Source: Arthrobacter echini (GTDB taxonomy: Bacteria; Actinomycetota; Actinomycetes; Actinomycetales; Micrococcaceae). From it: 64,000 bases of DNA. Made by a program: the position numbers and the translations under genes. The stretch lies in NCBI RefSeq assembly GCF_004803505.1, contig NZ_SSWH01000001.1, positions 310,001-374,000 on the forward strand, written 5' to 3'. Below are positions 15,433-23,821 of the stretch, in pieces. The notes beneath the pieces were generated by a model, which was given only the letters and a program-made list of their open reading frames with translations, made no database searches and was not told the DNA's origin. How positions within the stretch are numbered: position 1 is the first letter of the stretch; each line of letters begins with the position of its first letter.

Positions 15433-16462
15433 GGTGCTGTCCTTTGTTCGGGAGCTCGATCAATCGGGGGTTCGGTCGACCTGCGTCGAGCCTGAGAGCC
15501 TGGAGGTCGGAAGATCCACAGCCCGATGACACGCCCGGTGCCGAGGTTCGGGCGTAGAGGCCGAGAGCGGCTTCCTCACCAGAGCCGAAACCGAGCCTGT
15601 TCAGCATCATGTGGGCCTGGCACATCGTCAGATGCATTGCGCTACGGCTGACAGACGCCCTCTCTGCCCTGTAGAGGTAGGTGTCGAGTGCCCTGTACCA
15701 ACGACGTCGCCACCGCTGCACCGAGGATTCGGAAGACGTCGCGACCATGAGTGCATGGAAGCCCTGGGTCTTCGTGGCTACCCGAGCAGTCATCGCCTCA
15801 CTGGCACGTGCAGCATGCTGCCCGGCGTCGGCAGTGCACCTGTGCAGGTGGCTGTCCCAGTACCGGCTCCAGGCGATCTGGCGTTCGGTCCATCTCCCTG
15901 AGTGGGCACCGGCCATCATGCTCTGTGCCGCGTCGAACAGCAGTACGGCCGCGAAGGCCGATCGACTCTGCTTCCGGGGAAATCTCCGGATGGCCCAGAT
16001 GGCGAGTTCGGAGCCGAGCTCGAGAACCTCTTCGGCGAGGTGCAACCCCTCGACGCCGCCGTACCTGACCAGGTGCGCCTCCAGCCGGGGATCGGCCATC
16101 CGCTGACCACCGGCGTAGTACGTCTCACTCGCAGGCGTCGTGAGGTACTGGTGAGCGTGCACGGGCACTGTCCCGGACCGAGTGCTGAGCCGCGCTTCGT
16201 GAAAGCTGCGTAGCCGCTCGAGGACGCGGGGGTGGGCATGAATACTGAGTTCGACACCGCCCATGGAACACGCCCCTGCACTGGATCGGGTGAAGTACCA
16301 GCGCTTCGCACCGTACTTCTGTGCCCGCGCCACCAGCGGGGTAATCAGCTCTTCAATGATGCCGTCCACTGCATCGAAGCCACCCGTCGAGAGCGACACA
16401 TGCCACCACTGAGTTGCGACGACCGTCCGAGAGGCGGTTCGGGCAGCGGTCACCTGACTCAT
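15425..16462 (-). CDS. Free-standing SpaB-C / thiopeptide-type biosynthesis domain protein
   Basis: The 345-residue protein resembles the C-terminal domain of LanB dehydratases (thiopeptide-type bacteriocin biosynthesis domain). Signs are QWWHVSLSTGG, KRWYFTRSS near residue 55, and the diagnostic HLVRYGGVEGLHLAEEVLEL and ELAIWAIRRFP segments followed by AAVLLFDAAQSMM. In RiPP clusters this domain eliminates glutamate from glutamylated Ser/Thr or forms six-membered heterocycles. The usual HLRLR strand reads ELSIHAHP here, so canonical arginines are missing and activity is uncertain. No glutamylating LanB N-domain gene is nearby. The ATG at 16462 was chosen for AAGGA 8 nt upstream; a GTG five codons earlier is possible. 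Confidence 0.7.
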   Translation of the reverse strand: MSQVTAARTASRTVVATQWWHVSLSTGGFDAVDGIIEELITPLVARAQKYGAKRWYFTRSSAGACSMGGVELSIHAHPRVLERLRSFHEARLSTRSGTVPVHAHQYLTTPASETYYAGGQRMADPRLEAHLVRYGGVEGLHLAEEVLELGSELAIWAIRRFPRKQSRSAFAAVLLFDAAQSMMAGAHSGRWTERQIAWSRYWDSHLHRCTADAGQHAARASEAMTARVATKTQGFHALMVATSSESSVQRWRRRWYRALDTYLYRAERASVSRSAMHLTMCQAHMMLNRLGFGSGEEAALGLYARTSAPGVSSGCGSSDLQALRLDAGRPNPRLIELPNKGQHHE

Positions 16463-16545
16463 GGCTGTGTCCTTCACGGGCTGTGATTACTCCCGCTGGG
16501 GCGGGCTGTGGGAGGGGCGTCGGCCTCCGAGCCGACACCCCCTTT

Positions 16546-16719
16546 CTACTTCGGCCAGTCCCAACTGCTCGGCGACCGGCCGTCGGAGACATTCGTTCCG
16601 CTTGTCGCGGCCCGGCTCTCGAGTCGATGCTCACGTCCAGCACCGAGAGATTCTCCTACCACCACGGCAGCTCCCGCCACGACCAGTAGAGCTGCAGCTG
16701 CAGCGAGTACCTTTTTCAT
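16546..16719 (-). CDS. Short secreted or membrane-anchored peptide
   Basis: A 57-residue peptide starting MKKVLAAAAALLVVAGAAVV, a clear signal sequence or single membrane helix, followed by a hydrophilic tail with LESRAATSGTNVS and ending SSWDWPK. A strong AAGAAGGGA ribosome-binding site precedes the ATG, and codon use fits the neighbours. The stop lies about 80 nt before the SpaB-C-like gene on the same strand, so the two are probably co-transcribed. Ser and Thr are frequent in the tail. It is either a RiPP-like precursor with an unusual secretory N-terminus or an exported accessory peptide. Confidence 0.6.
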   Translation of the reverse strand: MKKVLAAAAALLVVAGAAVVVGESLGAGREHRLESRAATSGTNVSDGRSPSSWDWPK

Positions 16720-17033
16720 GGCGATTCCCTTCTTCCCTGATACTTCCTCGATATCCGGGGGCGAGCTGCTCGGACCCACGTTTCCGCAGTTCCGATGTCC
16801 TCAGGGGAGTCCCTGAATCGTCCGTGTCCGGCTCAACAAGAATGTGCGTGCGCACAACATGATGTCCAGCCGTGGGAATGGCAGTTTGCGGACATGACGC
16901 GAAATGGACGCAGGTGTCCTACTCCGAGCGGTCCACGCCGCGATGGAGGTCCCTACATCCGCTGATCCATACGGAAGATCACTGCTGAGGTCATGCCGCA
17001 TTGCGGCTGGAGCGAATATGTCATTAACTGGAC
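16720..17033. other. Divergent intergenic region without a gene
   Basis: About 310 bases between the minus-strand peptide operon and the plus-strand regulator. Short open frames on both strands lack start signals and protein features. It should carry divergent promoters; no clear palindrome was found. Confidence 0.45.
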
Positions 17034-17096
17034 ATGCCATCGATGTACTCCACCATGAAGCCGCTGATGTACCAGTGGCGAGGACAAGGACGGCCC

Positions 17097-18065
17097 ATGC
17101 TGGATGCGACGTCGCTCGAGGTATACCGCTACGCCGTCGGTCATCCGGGCTGGACCCGCTCCGGCGCGTCGGAGGCCCTTGGCCTGACCCTGCGGCGGCT
17201 CGACGACGCCATCGACGACTTGTCCCGCCGCAGGCTGCTGAGCCACCGGGCCGACGACGTCGATGGACTCATCGCTGTGTCACCCGACGTCGCGCTCGCC
17301 GATCTGGTCGACTCGGACGAACGGGCGCTGCAGGAGCTCAAGACGCGTATCAACGGTCAGCGGCGTGAGATGTCGAGCCTGGTTCCCGCTTTCCTGGAAG
17401 CGCGTAAGAGTGCGCTTGCCAGCACATCGATCGAGACCCTCGAGGATCCGCATCTCATCCACCGGGTCCTGATCGACTACGGGCGGGATGTCACGGAGAA
17501 GGTCTACATCGCGCAGCCCGGCCAGGGGTCCACGGCGGATGTCCACGAGGAGAGTGTGCGCAAGGATCTGGAACTCCTGCAGAACGGGGTTCGTCGCCGG
17601 ACGCTCTACGACACGAGCACCCGCGATCATGTACCGACGCGCAAGGCCGTGCATGCGATCGCCGGCGGCGGAGGCGAGTTCGGGGTACTGCCGTTCATCC
17701 CCCTGCGAATTCTCATCTTCGACGAGAAACTCGCTCTGCTCGGCCGGCAGCAGAGCCGCGACGACAAGGCGGCCCTCGTGGTCAGGGACTCCAGCCTGAT
17801 CACCATCTTCACCCACCTGTTCGACGTCGCGTGGGAGATCAGCGAGCCCTTCCTCGCGCCACCACGGGTGGACTCGCCGCTGAACGGCCTGCAGCGCTCC
17901 ATTCTCCAGGGACTGGCCGGCGGCCTCTCCGATGAGTCCATCGCGCGGCGCCTGGACATCAACGTCAGGACGTGCAGGCGGCACATCGCCTTCATGCTCG
18001 AAACCCTCCGCGCCGACAGCCGCTTCCAGGCCGCACTCAAGGCGCGCGACGCCGGATGGGTCTGA
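17097..18065 (+). CDS. TrmB-like / LuxR-type HTH transcriptional regulator
   Basis: The 322-residue protein has a winged-helix at each end. The N-terminal TrmB-like part includes LEVYRYAVGHPGWTRSG and ALGLTLRRLDDAIDDLSRR. A central region (about residues 90-240) contains a PLD-like or sensor segment, GVLPFIPLRILIFDEKLALL. The C-terminal LuxR-type HTH is LNGLQRSILQGLAGGLSDES, IARRLDINVRTCRRHIAFML. ATG at 17097 has AAGGA 7 nt upstream; earlier in-frame ATGs at 17034 and 17043 have no Shine-Dalgarno. It is divergent from the peptide/SpaB-C operon and is the obvious candidate regulator of it, although it could also affect the aminotransferase downstream. Confidence 0.85.
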   Translation: MLDATSLEVYRYAVGHPGWTRSGASEALGLTLRRLDDAIDDLSRRRLLSHRADDVDGLIAVSPDVALADLVDSDERALQELKTRINGQRREMSSLVPAFLEARKSALASTSIETLEDPHLIHRVLIDYGRDVTEKVYIAQPGQGSTADVHEESVRKDLELLQNGVRRRTLYDTSTRDHVPTRKAVHAIAGGGGEFGVLPFIPLRILIFDEKLALLGRQQSRDDKAALVVRDSSLITIFTHLFDVAWEISEPFLAPPRVDSPLNGLQRSILQGLAGGLSDESIARRLDINVRTCRRHIAFMLETLRADSRFQAALKARDAGWV

Positions 18066-18082
18066 TTCCACTGCAGGATCAA

Positions 18083-18122
18083 GGCAACAGCTGTTGCCCT
18101 CTGGTGAACCCGCGCCTAGACT
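18083..18122 (+). promoter_or_regulatory. Promoter with overlapping palindromic operator
   Basis: A -35-like TTGCCC (18094-18099), a 17-nt spacer and -10 TAGACT (18117-18122) lie 6 nt before the GTG start at 18129. A perfect 16-bp palindrome GGCAACAGCTGTTGCC (18083-18098) covers the -35. The geometry is that of a repressor site; the regulator is unknown, with the adjacent TrmB-LuxR-like gene the nearest candidate. Confidence 0.65.
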
Positions 18123-18128
18123 CTGGGC

Positions 18129-19421
18129 GTGACGACCTCTCGTGAAGACTCCGCAGACTTCCTGGCCGCCGAGACCGAGGTGGCTCTCGAGCGGGCAGCG
18201 GATCCCACCCGCCATGACGTGCTCTTCTCACGGCGGGCAGCCAACATCAAGCAGTCCGCGGTACGCGACGTCTTCGACATATCGATCCGTCCGGGTCTTG
18301 TCTCGCTCGCAGGAGGAAGCCCCTACCTGAAGTCGCTCCCGCTGGACGACCTCGGCCGCACCGCGCAGAAGATCATCGCCGAGCGCGGCCTGGAAGCCCT
18401 TCAGTACGGCGGCGGCCAGGGCATGGAAGAACTACGCGGACTCGTCTGCGAGGTGATGGCTGCCGAGGGTATCGAGGGCGCCGTGCCGGACGACGTCGTG
18501 ATCACCACCGGTTCGCAATCGGCGCAGGACGTCGCAGCCAAGGTCTTCTGCGATCCCGGCGACGTGATCCTCTGCGAGGATCCCACCTACGTCGGGGCAC
18601 TGAACACCTTCGAGGCCTACGAGGTCGACGTCGTGACGGTTGCCATGGACGAGAACGGGCTCATCCCCGACGAACTCGAACGCACCATCGGGGAACTTCA
18701 GGCGCAGGGCCGCTCGATCAAACTGCTCTACACCATCCCGAGTTTCAACAACCCGAGCGGTATCACGCTCGCCGCCGATCGGCGACAGCAGGTCGTGGAC
18801 ATCTGCCGGAGGAACGACATCCTGGTCCTCGAGGACAACCCCTACGGCATGCTGCGCTTCGACGGCGAGCCCCTGAAGCCCATGAGGGCCGACAATCCCG
18901 ACGACGTCATCTATCTCGGCTCCTTCTCCAAGATCTTCGCCCCAGGAGTCAGGCTCGGCTGGGCGCTCGTCCCGAAACACCTCTACCGCCGGTTCTACCT
19001 CGCGTGCGAGGCCGTGGTGCTGTGTCCGTCACCACTGACCCAGATGCTCGTGAGTGCCTACCTCACCGACTACGACTGGCAGGGCCATCTGCGCTCCATG
19101 CGCAGTCTGTACCGCGAGCGGTGCGAGGCCATGCTCGGTGCGCTCGCGGAGGAATTTCCCGAGGGTGTCCACTGGACCACTCCCGACGGCGGTTTCTTCG
19201 TCTGGGTGACCCTCCCCGAGGGGATCGACACCTATCCGCTGCTGTACACCGCGATCGACGCAGGCGTCGTGTTCATCCCCGGCGCTGCATTCACGCCGTC
19301 GGACGAGCCGTCCAACAAGCTCCGCCTGGCTTTCAGCGCTGTGACCCCCGAGGACATCGTGGAGGGCGTACGGCGCCTGGCCCCGATCCTTCGCACCGCA
19401 ATCAGCGAGCTGGACGCCTGA
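18129..19421 (+). CDS. PLP-dependent aminotransferase, class I (2-aminoadipate/MocR type)
   Basis: The 430-residue enzyme is a fold-type I aminotransferase of the LysN/MocR-like group without a GntR domain. Motifs are SLAGGSP near residue 62, LQYGGGQGMEELR, TTGSQSAQDVA, EDPTYVGALNTF, PSFNNPSGI, VLEDNPYGMLRF, the PLP-lysine stretch LGSFSKIFAPGVRLGW, and LRLAFSAV near the end. It transfers amino groups between an amino acid and a 2-oxoacid; the substrate (2-aminoadipate, aromatic or branched-chain) cannot be fixed. GTG start follows TAGACT by 6 nt, so the mRNA is likely leaderless. Its last five codons are repeated within the hairpin array downstream. Confidence 0.9.
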   Translation: MTTSREDSADFLAAETEVALERAADPTRHDVLFSRRAANIKQSAVRDVFDISIRPGLVSLAGGSPYLKSLPLDDLGRTAQKIIAERGLEALQYGGGQGMEELRGLVCEVMAAEGIEGAVPDDVVITTGSQSAQDVAAKVFCDPGDVILCEDPTYVGALNTFEAYEVDVVTVAMDENGLIPDELERTIGELQAQGRSIKLLYTIPSFNNPSGITLAADRRQQVVDICRRNDILVLEDNPYGMLRFDGEPLKPMRADNPDDVIYLGSFSKIFAPGVRLGWALVPKHLYRRFYLACEAVVLCPSPLTQMLVSAYLTDYDWQGHLRSMRSLYRERCEAMLGALAEEFPEGVHWTTPDGGFFVWVTLPEGIDTYPLLYTAIDAGVVFIPGAAFTPSDEPSNKLRLAFSAVTPEDIVEGVRRLAPILRTAISELDA

Positions 19422-19560
19422 GCGGACCTCGCCTGAGCGGACAGAGCCTGTCCGGTCCGTTCGACCGAGCGCCTGAGCGGACCTCGTCTGAGCGGACAGC
19501 GCCTGTCCGGTCCGTTCAGCTGGACGCCTGAGCGGACAGAGCCTGTCCGGTCCGTTCGAC
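19408..19560. repeat. Tandem hairpin repeats at the aminotransferase 3' end
   Basis: Three nearly identical hairpins, CGGACAG-NNN-CTGTCCG, occur at 19438-19454, 19493-19509 and 19533-19549. Loops are AGC, CGC and AGC while stems are unchanged. They lie in repeats of about 55 and 40 bp that also contain the string AGCTGGACGCCTGAGCGGAC, which includes the gene's last codons and stop and recurs at 19518. They resemble REP-like elements or amplified terminators. Confidence 0.8.
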
Positions 19561-19701
19561 CGAGCGCCTCTGCCGCTGGCGCTTGGCAGGGTGCCTGGCC
19601 GGACTGGAACGTCTGCCTGGAACGTCTGACTGCGCGGGAAGTCATAGCGAACGCGCTGCCATGTGACAGCAGGAGACCCGCGCCGTCCGCGGGCACTCCG
19701 G

Positions 19702-19926
19702 TCAGCGCGGAGGACGCCTCTGCTGGCTCAGGGTCACCGTGATCGAGATCAGCGCGGCGATGATGACGAGGATCGACAGTCGCGCGATGACGCCCAGACC
19801 GGGGAACACCAGCTGGAGGATGCTCGAGGCCACGAACCCGATGACGACGACGAGCAGGAGCCTGCTGAGCGGATACCGCCGCCGCGGCACCCGAGCAGGC
19901 TCCCCTCCTGGTGGCTGCTGGTCCAT
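19702..19926 (-). CDS. Small two-helix membrane protein
   Basis: A 74-residue product with two membrane helices (about residues 22-44 and 47-66; LLLVVVIGFVASSILQLVF then VIARLSILVIIAALISITVT). The N-terminus is Pro/Arg-rich (DQQPPGGEPARVPRRR) and probably cytoplasmic. TAGTCT lies 6 nt before its ATG and overlaps the bkdC stop codon, so this gene likely has its own leaderless promoter although it follows the bkd operon by 9 nt. It has no recognised family. Confidence 0.75.
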   Translation of the reverse strand: MDQQPPGGEPARVPRRRYPLSRLLLVVVIGFVASSILQLVFPGLGVIARLSILVIIAALISITVTLSQQRRPPR

Positions 19927-19935
19927 GGCCCCAGA

Positions 19936-21471
19936 CTAGTCGAGCAGGAGAGCGGGCTCCTCGAGAACCGAGGCGACATCCGCGATGAACCGTGCGCTCA
20001 GTTCGCCGTCGACCACCCGGTGGTCGAATGATCCGCCCAGCGTGGTGATCCAGCGGGGAACAACCTCGCCGTCGACCACCCAGGGCTTCTGCTTGATGGT
20101 CCCGAACGCGACGATGGCCACCTCGCCCGGATTGATGATCGGCGTTCCGGTGTCCAGGCCCAGTGCGCCGATGTTGGTGATGGTCAGAGTGCCGCCCTGC
20201 ATCTGGGCCGGCTGTGTCCTGCCGGCTCGCGCCGTGGTGGCGAGCTCGTTCAGGGCCTGAGCCAGTTCCTTCAGGGAGAGCTTCTGCGCGTCCTTGATGT
20301 TCGGTACCGTCAGTCCGCGGGGCGTGGCGGCTGCGATACCGAGATTGACGAAGTGCTTGACCAGGATCTCGTCGTCGGACCAGCTCGCATTCACCGACGG
20401 ATTCCGGGCGGCAGCCCAGATGACGGCCCTGGCGAGGATCAGCAGTGGTGAGACCTTGATGCCGTCGTAGTCGGGCGACTTCTTGAGCCGCCCGATGAAC
20501 TCCATGGTGCGGGACGCATCGACATCCCTGAAGATGCTCACGTGGGGAGCAGTGAAGGCGCTTCGCACCATCGCCTGAGCCGTCGCTTTCCGGACACCCC
20601 TGACGGGAACCCGCTCGGTTCGTCCCCCGGCAGCCGGTTCGCGATCCACCCCTACCGAATCGGTGACATCCTGCTCGGACCCACGCTGCTCCCGGTAGGC
20701 GAGGAGATCGTGCTTCGTGACCTCACCTGCCGAACCGGTGGCCGGGACATCGGCGAGGTCGACGCCGAGGTCCCGCGCAGCCTTCCGTACGGGCGGCTTG
20801 GCCAGGACACGGGTGGCATGCCGGTCACGCGACGAGGTGCGCCCGTCCCCCGAAAGGGTGCGCTGGTTCGGCGACGAAGTGCGCGAGTCGCCCGATGGGG
20901 TTGGCGAATCACCCGACGACGTTCCCTGGTCCCCCGACGGAGACGGAGTACGCGTGGGAGTCCCGGTCGACGTCGGCCCACCGACTATTGCGCCCGGCTT
21001 CCGCGGACGTCGCTTGACGGCGTCCGCCTTCGGCCCCGAACCCACCAGAGGCCCGGTGACCTCCCCCGGCATGTCCGGCGCCGGTACGCTCGCCTCCGCT
21101 GCGGAATCGGCGAGGTCTCGCTGCACGTCACCGGAAGCATCGGACGCCCGGACCTCGGCCGTCGGCGCAGAACCGCCGATATCCTGCCGCGTGCCGTCCG
21201 GCTCATCGGATGCCGCCGGAAGCGACGTCACCGAGTCCTCGACGGAGATGATGGGGGTACCGACCTCGATCGTCTCGCCCACTGCCACCAGCAGTTCGGA
21301 TACGGTCCCCGCGTACGGCGAAGAGAGTTCCACGAGGGACTTCGCGGTCTCGATCTCGCAGATCACGTCGTTCACGGCCACCGCCTCGCCCGGCGCGATC
21401 TTCCACTCCGTGACCTCCGCCTCGGTGAGGCCCTCACCGACGTCGGGCAGATCGAATGTCTTGAGCGTCAT
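19936..21471 (-). CDS. bkdC: Branched-chain 2-oxoacid dehydrogenase E2 (dihydrolipoyl acyltransferase)
   Basis: The 511-residue protein has one lipoyl domain (residues about 1-78, lipoyl-lysine in [14 protein letters not shown]), a very long Ser/Gly/Asp/Pro linker (about 85-225, with repeating SGDxRTSS-like units), a peripheral subunit-binding domain ([21 protein letters not shown], about 235-270), and a catalytic domain ending [17 protein letters not shown] with the HxxxDG active site. It transfers the acyl group from lipoyl to CoA. It is the third gene of the bkdABC operon, 9 nt after bkdB. The E3 subunit is not in the window. The linker is longer and more repetitive than usual. Confidence 0.92.
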   Translation of the reverse strand: MTLKTFDLPDVGEGLTEAEVTEWKIAPGEAVAVNDVICEIETAKSLVELSSPYAGTVSELLVAVGETIEVGTPIISVEDSVTSLPAASDEPDGTRQDIGGSAPTAEVRASDASGDVQRDLADSAAEASVPAPDMPGEVTGPLVGSGPKADAVKRRPRKPGAIVGGPTSTGTPTRTPSPSGDQGTSSGDSPTPSGDSRTSSPNQRTLSGDGRTSSRDRHATRVLAKPPVRKAARDLGVDLADVPATGSAGEVTKHDLLAYREQRGSEQDVTDSVGVDREPAAGGRTERVPVRGVRKATAQAMVRSAFTAPHVSIFRDVDASRTMEFIGRLKKSPDYDGIKVSPLLILARAVIWAAARNPSVNASWSDDEILVKHFVNLGIAAATPRGLTVPNIKDAQKLSLKELAQALNELATTARAGRTQPAQMQGGTLTITNIGALGLDTGTPIINPGEVAIVAFGTIKQKPWVVDGEVVPRWITTLGGSFDHRVVDGELSARFIADVASVLEEPALLLD

Positions 21472-21480
21472 GATGACCCT

Positions 21481-22455
21481 TCAGTATGCGAAGGCACGGT
21501 CGAGTGCCTCGAGAATTCGGTCGATGTCCGGCAGATAGTGCTCTTCCACGCGTGCCACCGGGTAGGGCATGTGGAAACCGCCCACACGGATGACCGGTGC
21601 TTCGAGCGACAGGAACGCCCGCTCCGAGATGCGCGCCGCGATCTCTCCGCCGATGCCGCCGAAGGTCGGAGCCTCGTGCGCGACGATCAGCCGACCCGTG
21701 CGAAGCACCGACTCGGTGACGGCGTCGAAGTCGATCGGCGAGATGGAGCGCAGGTCGATGACCTCGACGCTCCGGCCGTCGTCCTCGGCGGCCTCGGCTG
21801 CCGCGAGTGCCACGGGCACCAGCGGTCCGTAGGCGACGACGGTGGCGTCGGTTCCCGTGCGCAGCGTCTGGGCGGAGAACGGATCCGCTGCCGGAACCGC
21901 CGTATCCACCTCTCCCTTGAGCCAGTAGCGGCGTTTGGGCTCGAACACGATGACCGGGTCTGCACACGTCACGGCCTGCTGGATCATCCAGTAGGCGTCC
22001 TGCGGATTCGACGGCGTGATGATCCGCAGACCCGCGGTGTGGGCGAAGAGGGCCTCGGGTGATTCCGAGTGGTGCTCGATGCTGCCGATCCCGCCACCGT
22101 AGGGGATGCGGATCACCACGGGTGCACTGAGCATGGCGTCGCTGCGGGTGCGGAGCTTGGCGAGCTGCGTGGTGATCTGGTTGAACCCGGGGAACACGAA
22201 GCCGTCGAACTGGATCTCGCACACGGGCCGGTACCCGCGCAGCGCCAGGCCGATCGCCGTACCGATGATCCCCGACTCTCCCAGCGGCGTGTCGACGACC
22301 CGGAGAGCCCCGAAATCCTTCTTGAGTCCCTCGGTGACGCGGTAGACACCACCGAGGTCTCCGATGTCCTCGCCCATGAGCAGGCTCTTCGGGTCATTGC
22401 CCAGAACTGCCCGCAGCCCCTCGTTGAGCGCCTTGGCGATCGTCATGGTCGGCAT
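21481..22455 (-). CDS. bkdB: Branched-chain 2-oxoacid dehydrogenase E1 beta subunit
   Basis: A 324-residue E1-beta protein (transketolase pyrimidine-binding and C-terminal domains). Typical strings are LLMGEDIGDLGGVYRVTEGL, DTPLGESGIIGTAIGLALRG, CEIQFDGFVFPGFNQI, RIPYGGGIG, and at the end RVGGFHMPYPVARVEEHYLP. With E1-alpha it binds thiamine diphosphate and decarboxylates branched-chain 2-oxoacids. Its start codon overlaps the stop codon of bkdA by one base, which couples the subunits in translation. Pyruvate dehydrogenase E1-beta is the alternative, but the E2 type and adjacent pat gene favour the branched-chain complex. Confidence 0.93.
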   Translation of the reverse strand: MPTMTIAKALNEGLRAVLGNDPKSLLMGEDIGDLGGVYRVTEGLKKDFGALRVVDTPLGESGIIGTAIGLALRGYRPVCEIQFDGFVFPGFNQITTQLAKLRTRSDAMLSAPVVIRIPYGGGIGSIEHHSESPEALFAHTAGLRIITPSNPQDAYWMIQQAVTCADPVIVFEPKRRYWLKGEVDTAVPAADPFSAQTLRTGTDATVVAYGPLVPVALAAAEAAEDDGRSVEVIDLRSISPIDFDAVTESVLRTGRLIVAHEAPTFGGIGGEIAARISERAFLSLEAPVIRVGGFHMPYPVARVEEHYLPDIDRILEALDRAFAY

Positions 22456-23666
22456 CAGGAGTGCTGCCCGTCGTCGATGAAACCGGCCTCGTACTCGCGG
22501 AAGAACGCCAGTTCCTCCTGCACGAGAGGATGGGGCTCGGCGTACACCGCTGCGAAGCGGTCTTCGAGATCGGCGGACTGCATGGACCGAACCGACTCAC
22601 GCAGCTCGGTGGCCGCGGCGCGAGCCCGGGTGTCGAGACCCTCGAAGAACGCATCGTCGGCCAGGCCTGCAGAACGCAGATAGGTCTCCAGGCGTAGTAG
22701 CGGATCCCGGGCCTTCCACTCCAGCTCGTCGCGGGAGAGCCTGTATTTGGTGGGATCATCCGCAGTGGTGTGGGCACTCATCCGGTAGGTATAGGCCTCG
22801 ATCAGGACCGGACCCTTGCCGGATCGCGCATGCTCGAGCGCCCAGCGCGTCACGGCCTCCACGGCGATGACGTCGTTGCCGTCCACGCGGATCCCCGGGA
22901 AACCGTACCCCTCGGCGCGCTGCGCCAACGGCACACTCGTCTGCACCGTGGCCGGAACGGAGATCGCCCACTGGTTGTTCTGGCAGAAGAAGACCACGGG
23001 CGCTTTGAAGGAGGCCGCGAACACCATGGACTCGTGCACATCGCCCTCGGAGCTGGCACCGTCCCCGAAATAGGCGATCGACGCAGCCGGCGGCAGTGAG
23101 GGATCAGCGAGCTGGTCCCTCTGCAGCCCCATGGCGTACCCCACGGCGTGAAGACACTGCGCGGCGAGGACCAGGGTGTAGAGGTGGAAGTTGCTCTTGC
23201 GCGGATCCCAGCCGCCATTGGTCACACCGCGGAACAATCGGAGCAGCTCTGCCGGCTCGACACCCCGCGTGAAGGCCACACCGTGCTCGCGATAGGTGGG
23301 GAAGGCGTAGTCCTGTCTCTCCAGAGCCCGCCCGGAACCGATCTGCGCCCCCTCCTGGCCCGTGAGCGGAACCCACAGTGCCAGCTGCCCCTGGCGCTGC
23401 AGGGCGGTGGACTCCTGGTCGAATCGTCGGACGAGGAACATGTCGCTGTAGAGGGAACGGAGATGCTCCGCGTCCTCCGTCCTGGCGTAGGACGACAGGT
23501 CCAGGGCCTCCCCCTGGAGCCGCACCGTCGGAGTGCTGCCCAGGACGCCCTGCTCCGAGAGGATCTGGAGTGTATCCATCGCATCCACATCGGGGGGTCT
23601 GCTGCCGTCGGCACGTGCGACGTCCTCGGCCTCGAACTCCGCTGTCGGTAGGCGACTGGTGGCCAC
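22455..23666 (-). CDS. bkdA: Branched-chain 2-oxoacid dehydrogenase E1 alpha subunit
   Basis: The thiamine-diphosphate-binding E1 alpha subunit: FLVRRFDQESTALQRQG, GSGRALERQDYAFPTYREHG, the ThDP motif FGDGASSEGDVHESM ending in VFFCQNNQWAIS, and the phosphorylation-loop-like region TYRMSAHTTADDPTKYR. GTG at 23666 was chosen because GAGGAG lies 6 nt upstream; it gives 403 residues. An ATG at 23693 adds nine residues but has no Shine-Dalgarno. TACATT at about 23705-23710 on the minus strand may be the -10. It is the first gene of bkdABC and follows pat by about 155 nt. Confidence 0.92.
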   Translation of the reverse strand: MATSRLPTAEFEAEDVARADGSRPPDVDAMDTLQILSEQGVLGSTPTVRLQGEALDLSSYARTEDAEHLRSLYSDMFLVRRFDQESTALQRQGQLALWVPLTGQEGAQIGSGRALERQDYAFPTYREHGVAFTRGVEPAELLRLFRGVTNGGWDPRKSNFHLYTLVLAAQCLHAVGYAMGLQRDQLADPSLPPAASIAYFGDGASSEGDVHESMVFAASFKAPVVFFCQNNQWAISVPATVQTSVPLAQRAEGYGFPGIRVDGNDVIAVEAVTRWALEHARSGKGPVLIEAYTYRMSAHTTADDPTKYRLSRDELEWKARDPLLRLETYLRSAGLADDAFFEGLDTRARAAATELRESVRSMQSADLEDRFAAVYAEPHPLVQEELAFFREYEAGFIDDGQHS

Positions 23667-23821
23667 TCTCAACTCCTCATCGGACCGATACATTGCCGTC
23701 GTGGAATGTATGCCTCACGTCATATACCGGAGCACATATGTTCCGGCCGCATACTCGTCCACACTAGTCAGCGTGAACGCCCAGAGCCATTCACTACGGC
23801 GTAGCCCGGGGCTGTGTGTTC

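Noticed and set aside
19438-19549. Hairpins considered as integron attC sites or IS ends
   Set aside because: Too short, no integrase or transposase nearby, and the repeats contain the 3' end of the adjacent gene.
20542-22062. 506-codon plus-strand frame across bkdC and bkdB
   Set aside because: Arg-rich translation with no family features, opposite clear E2 and E1-beta genes.
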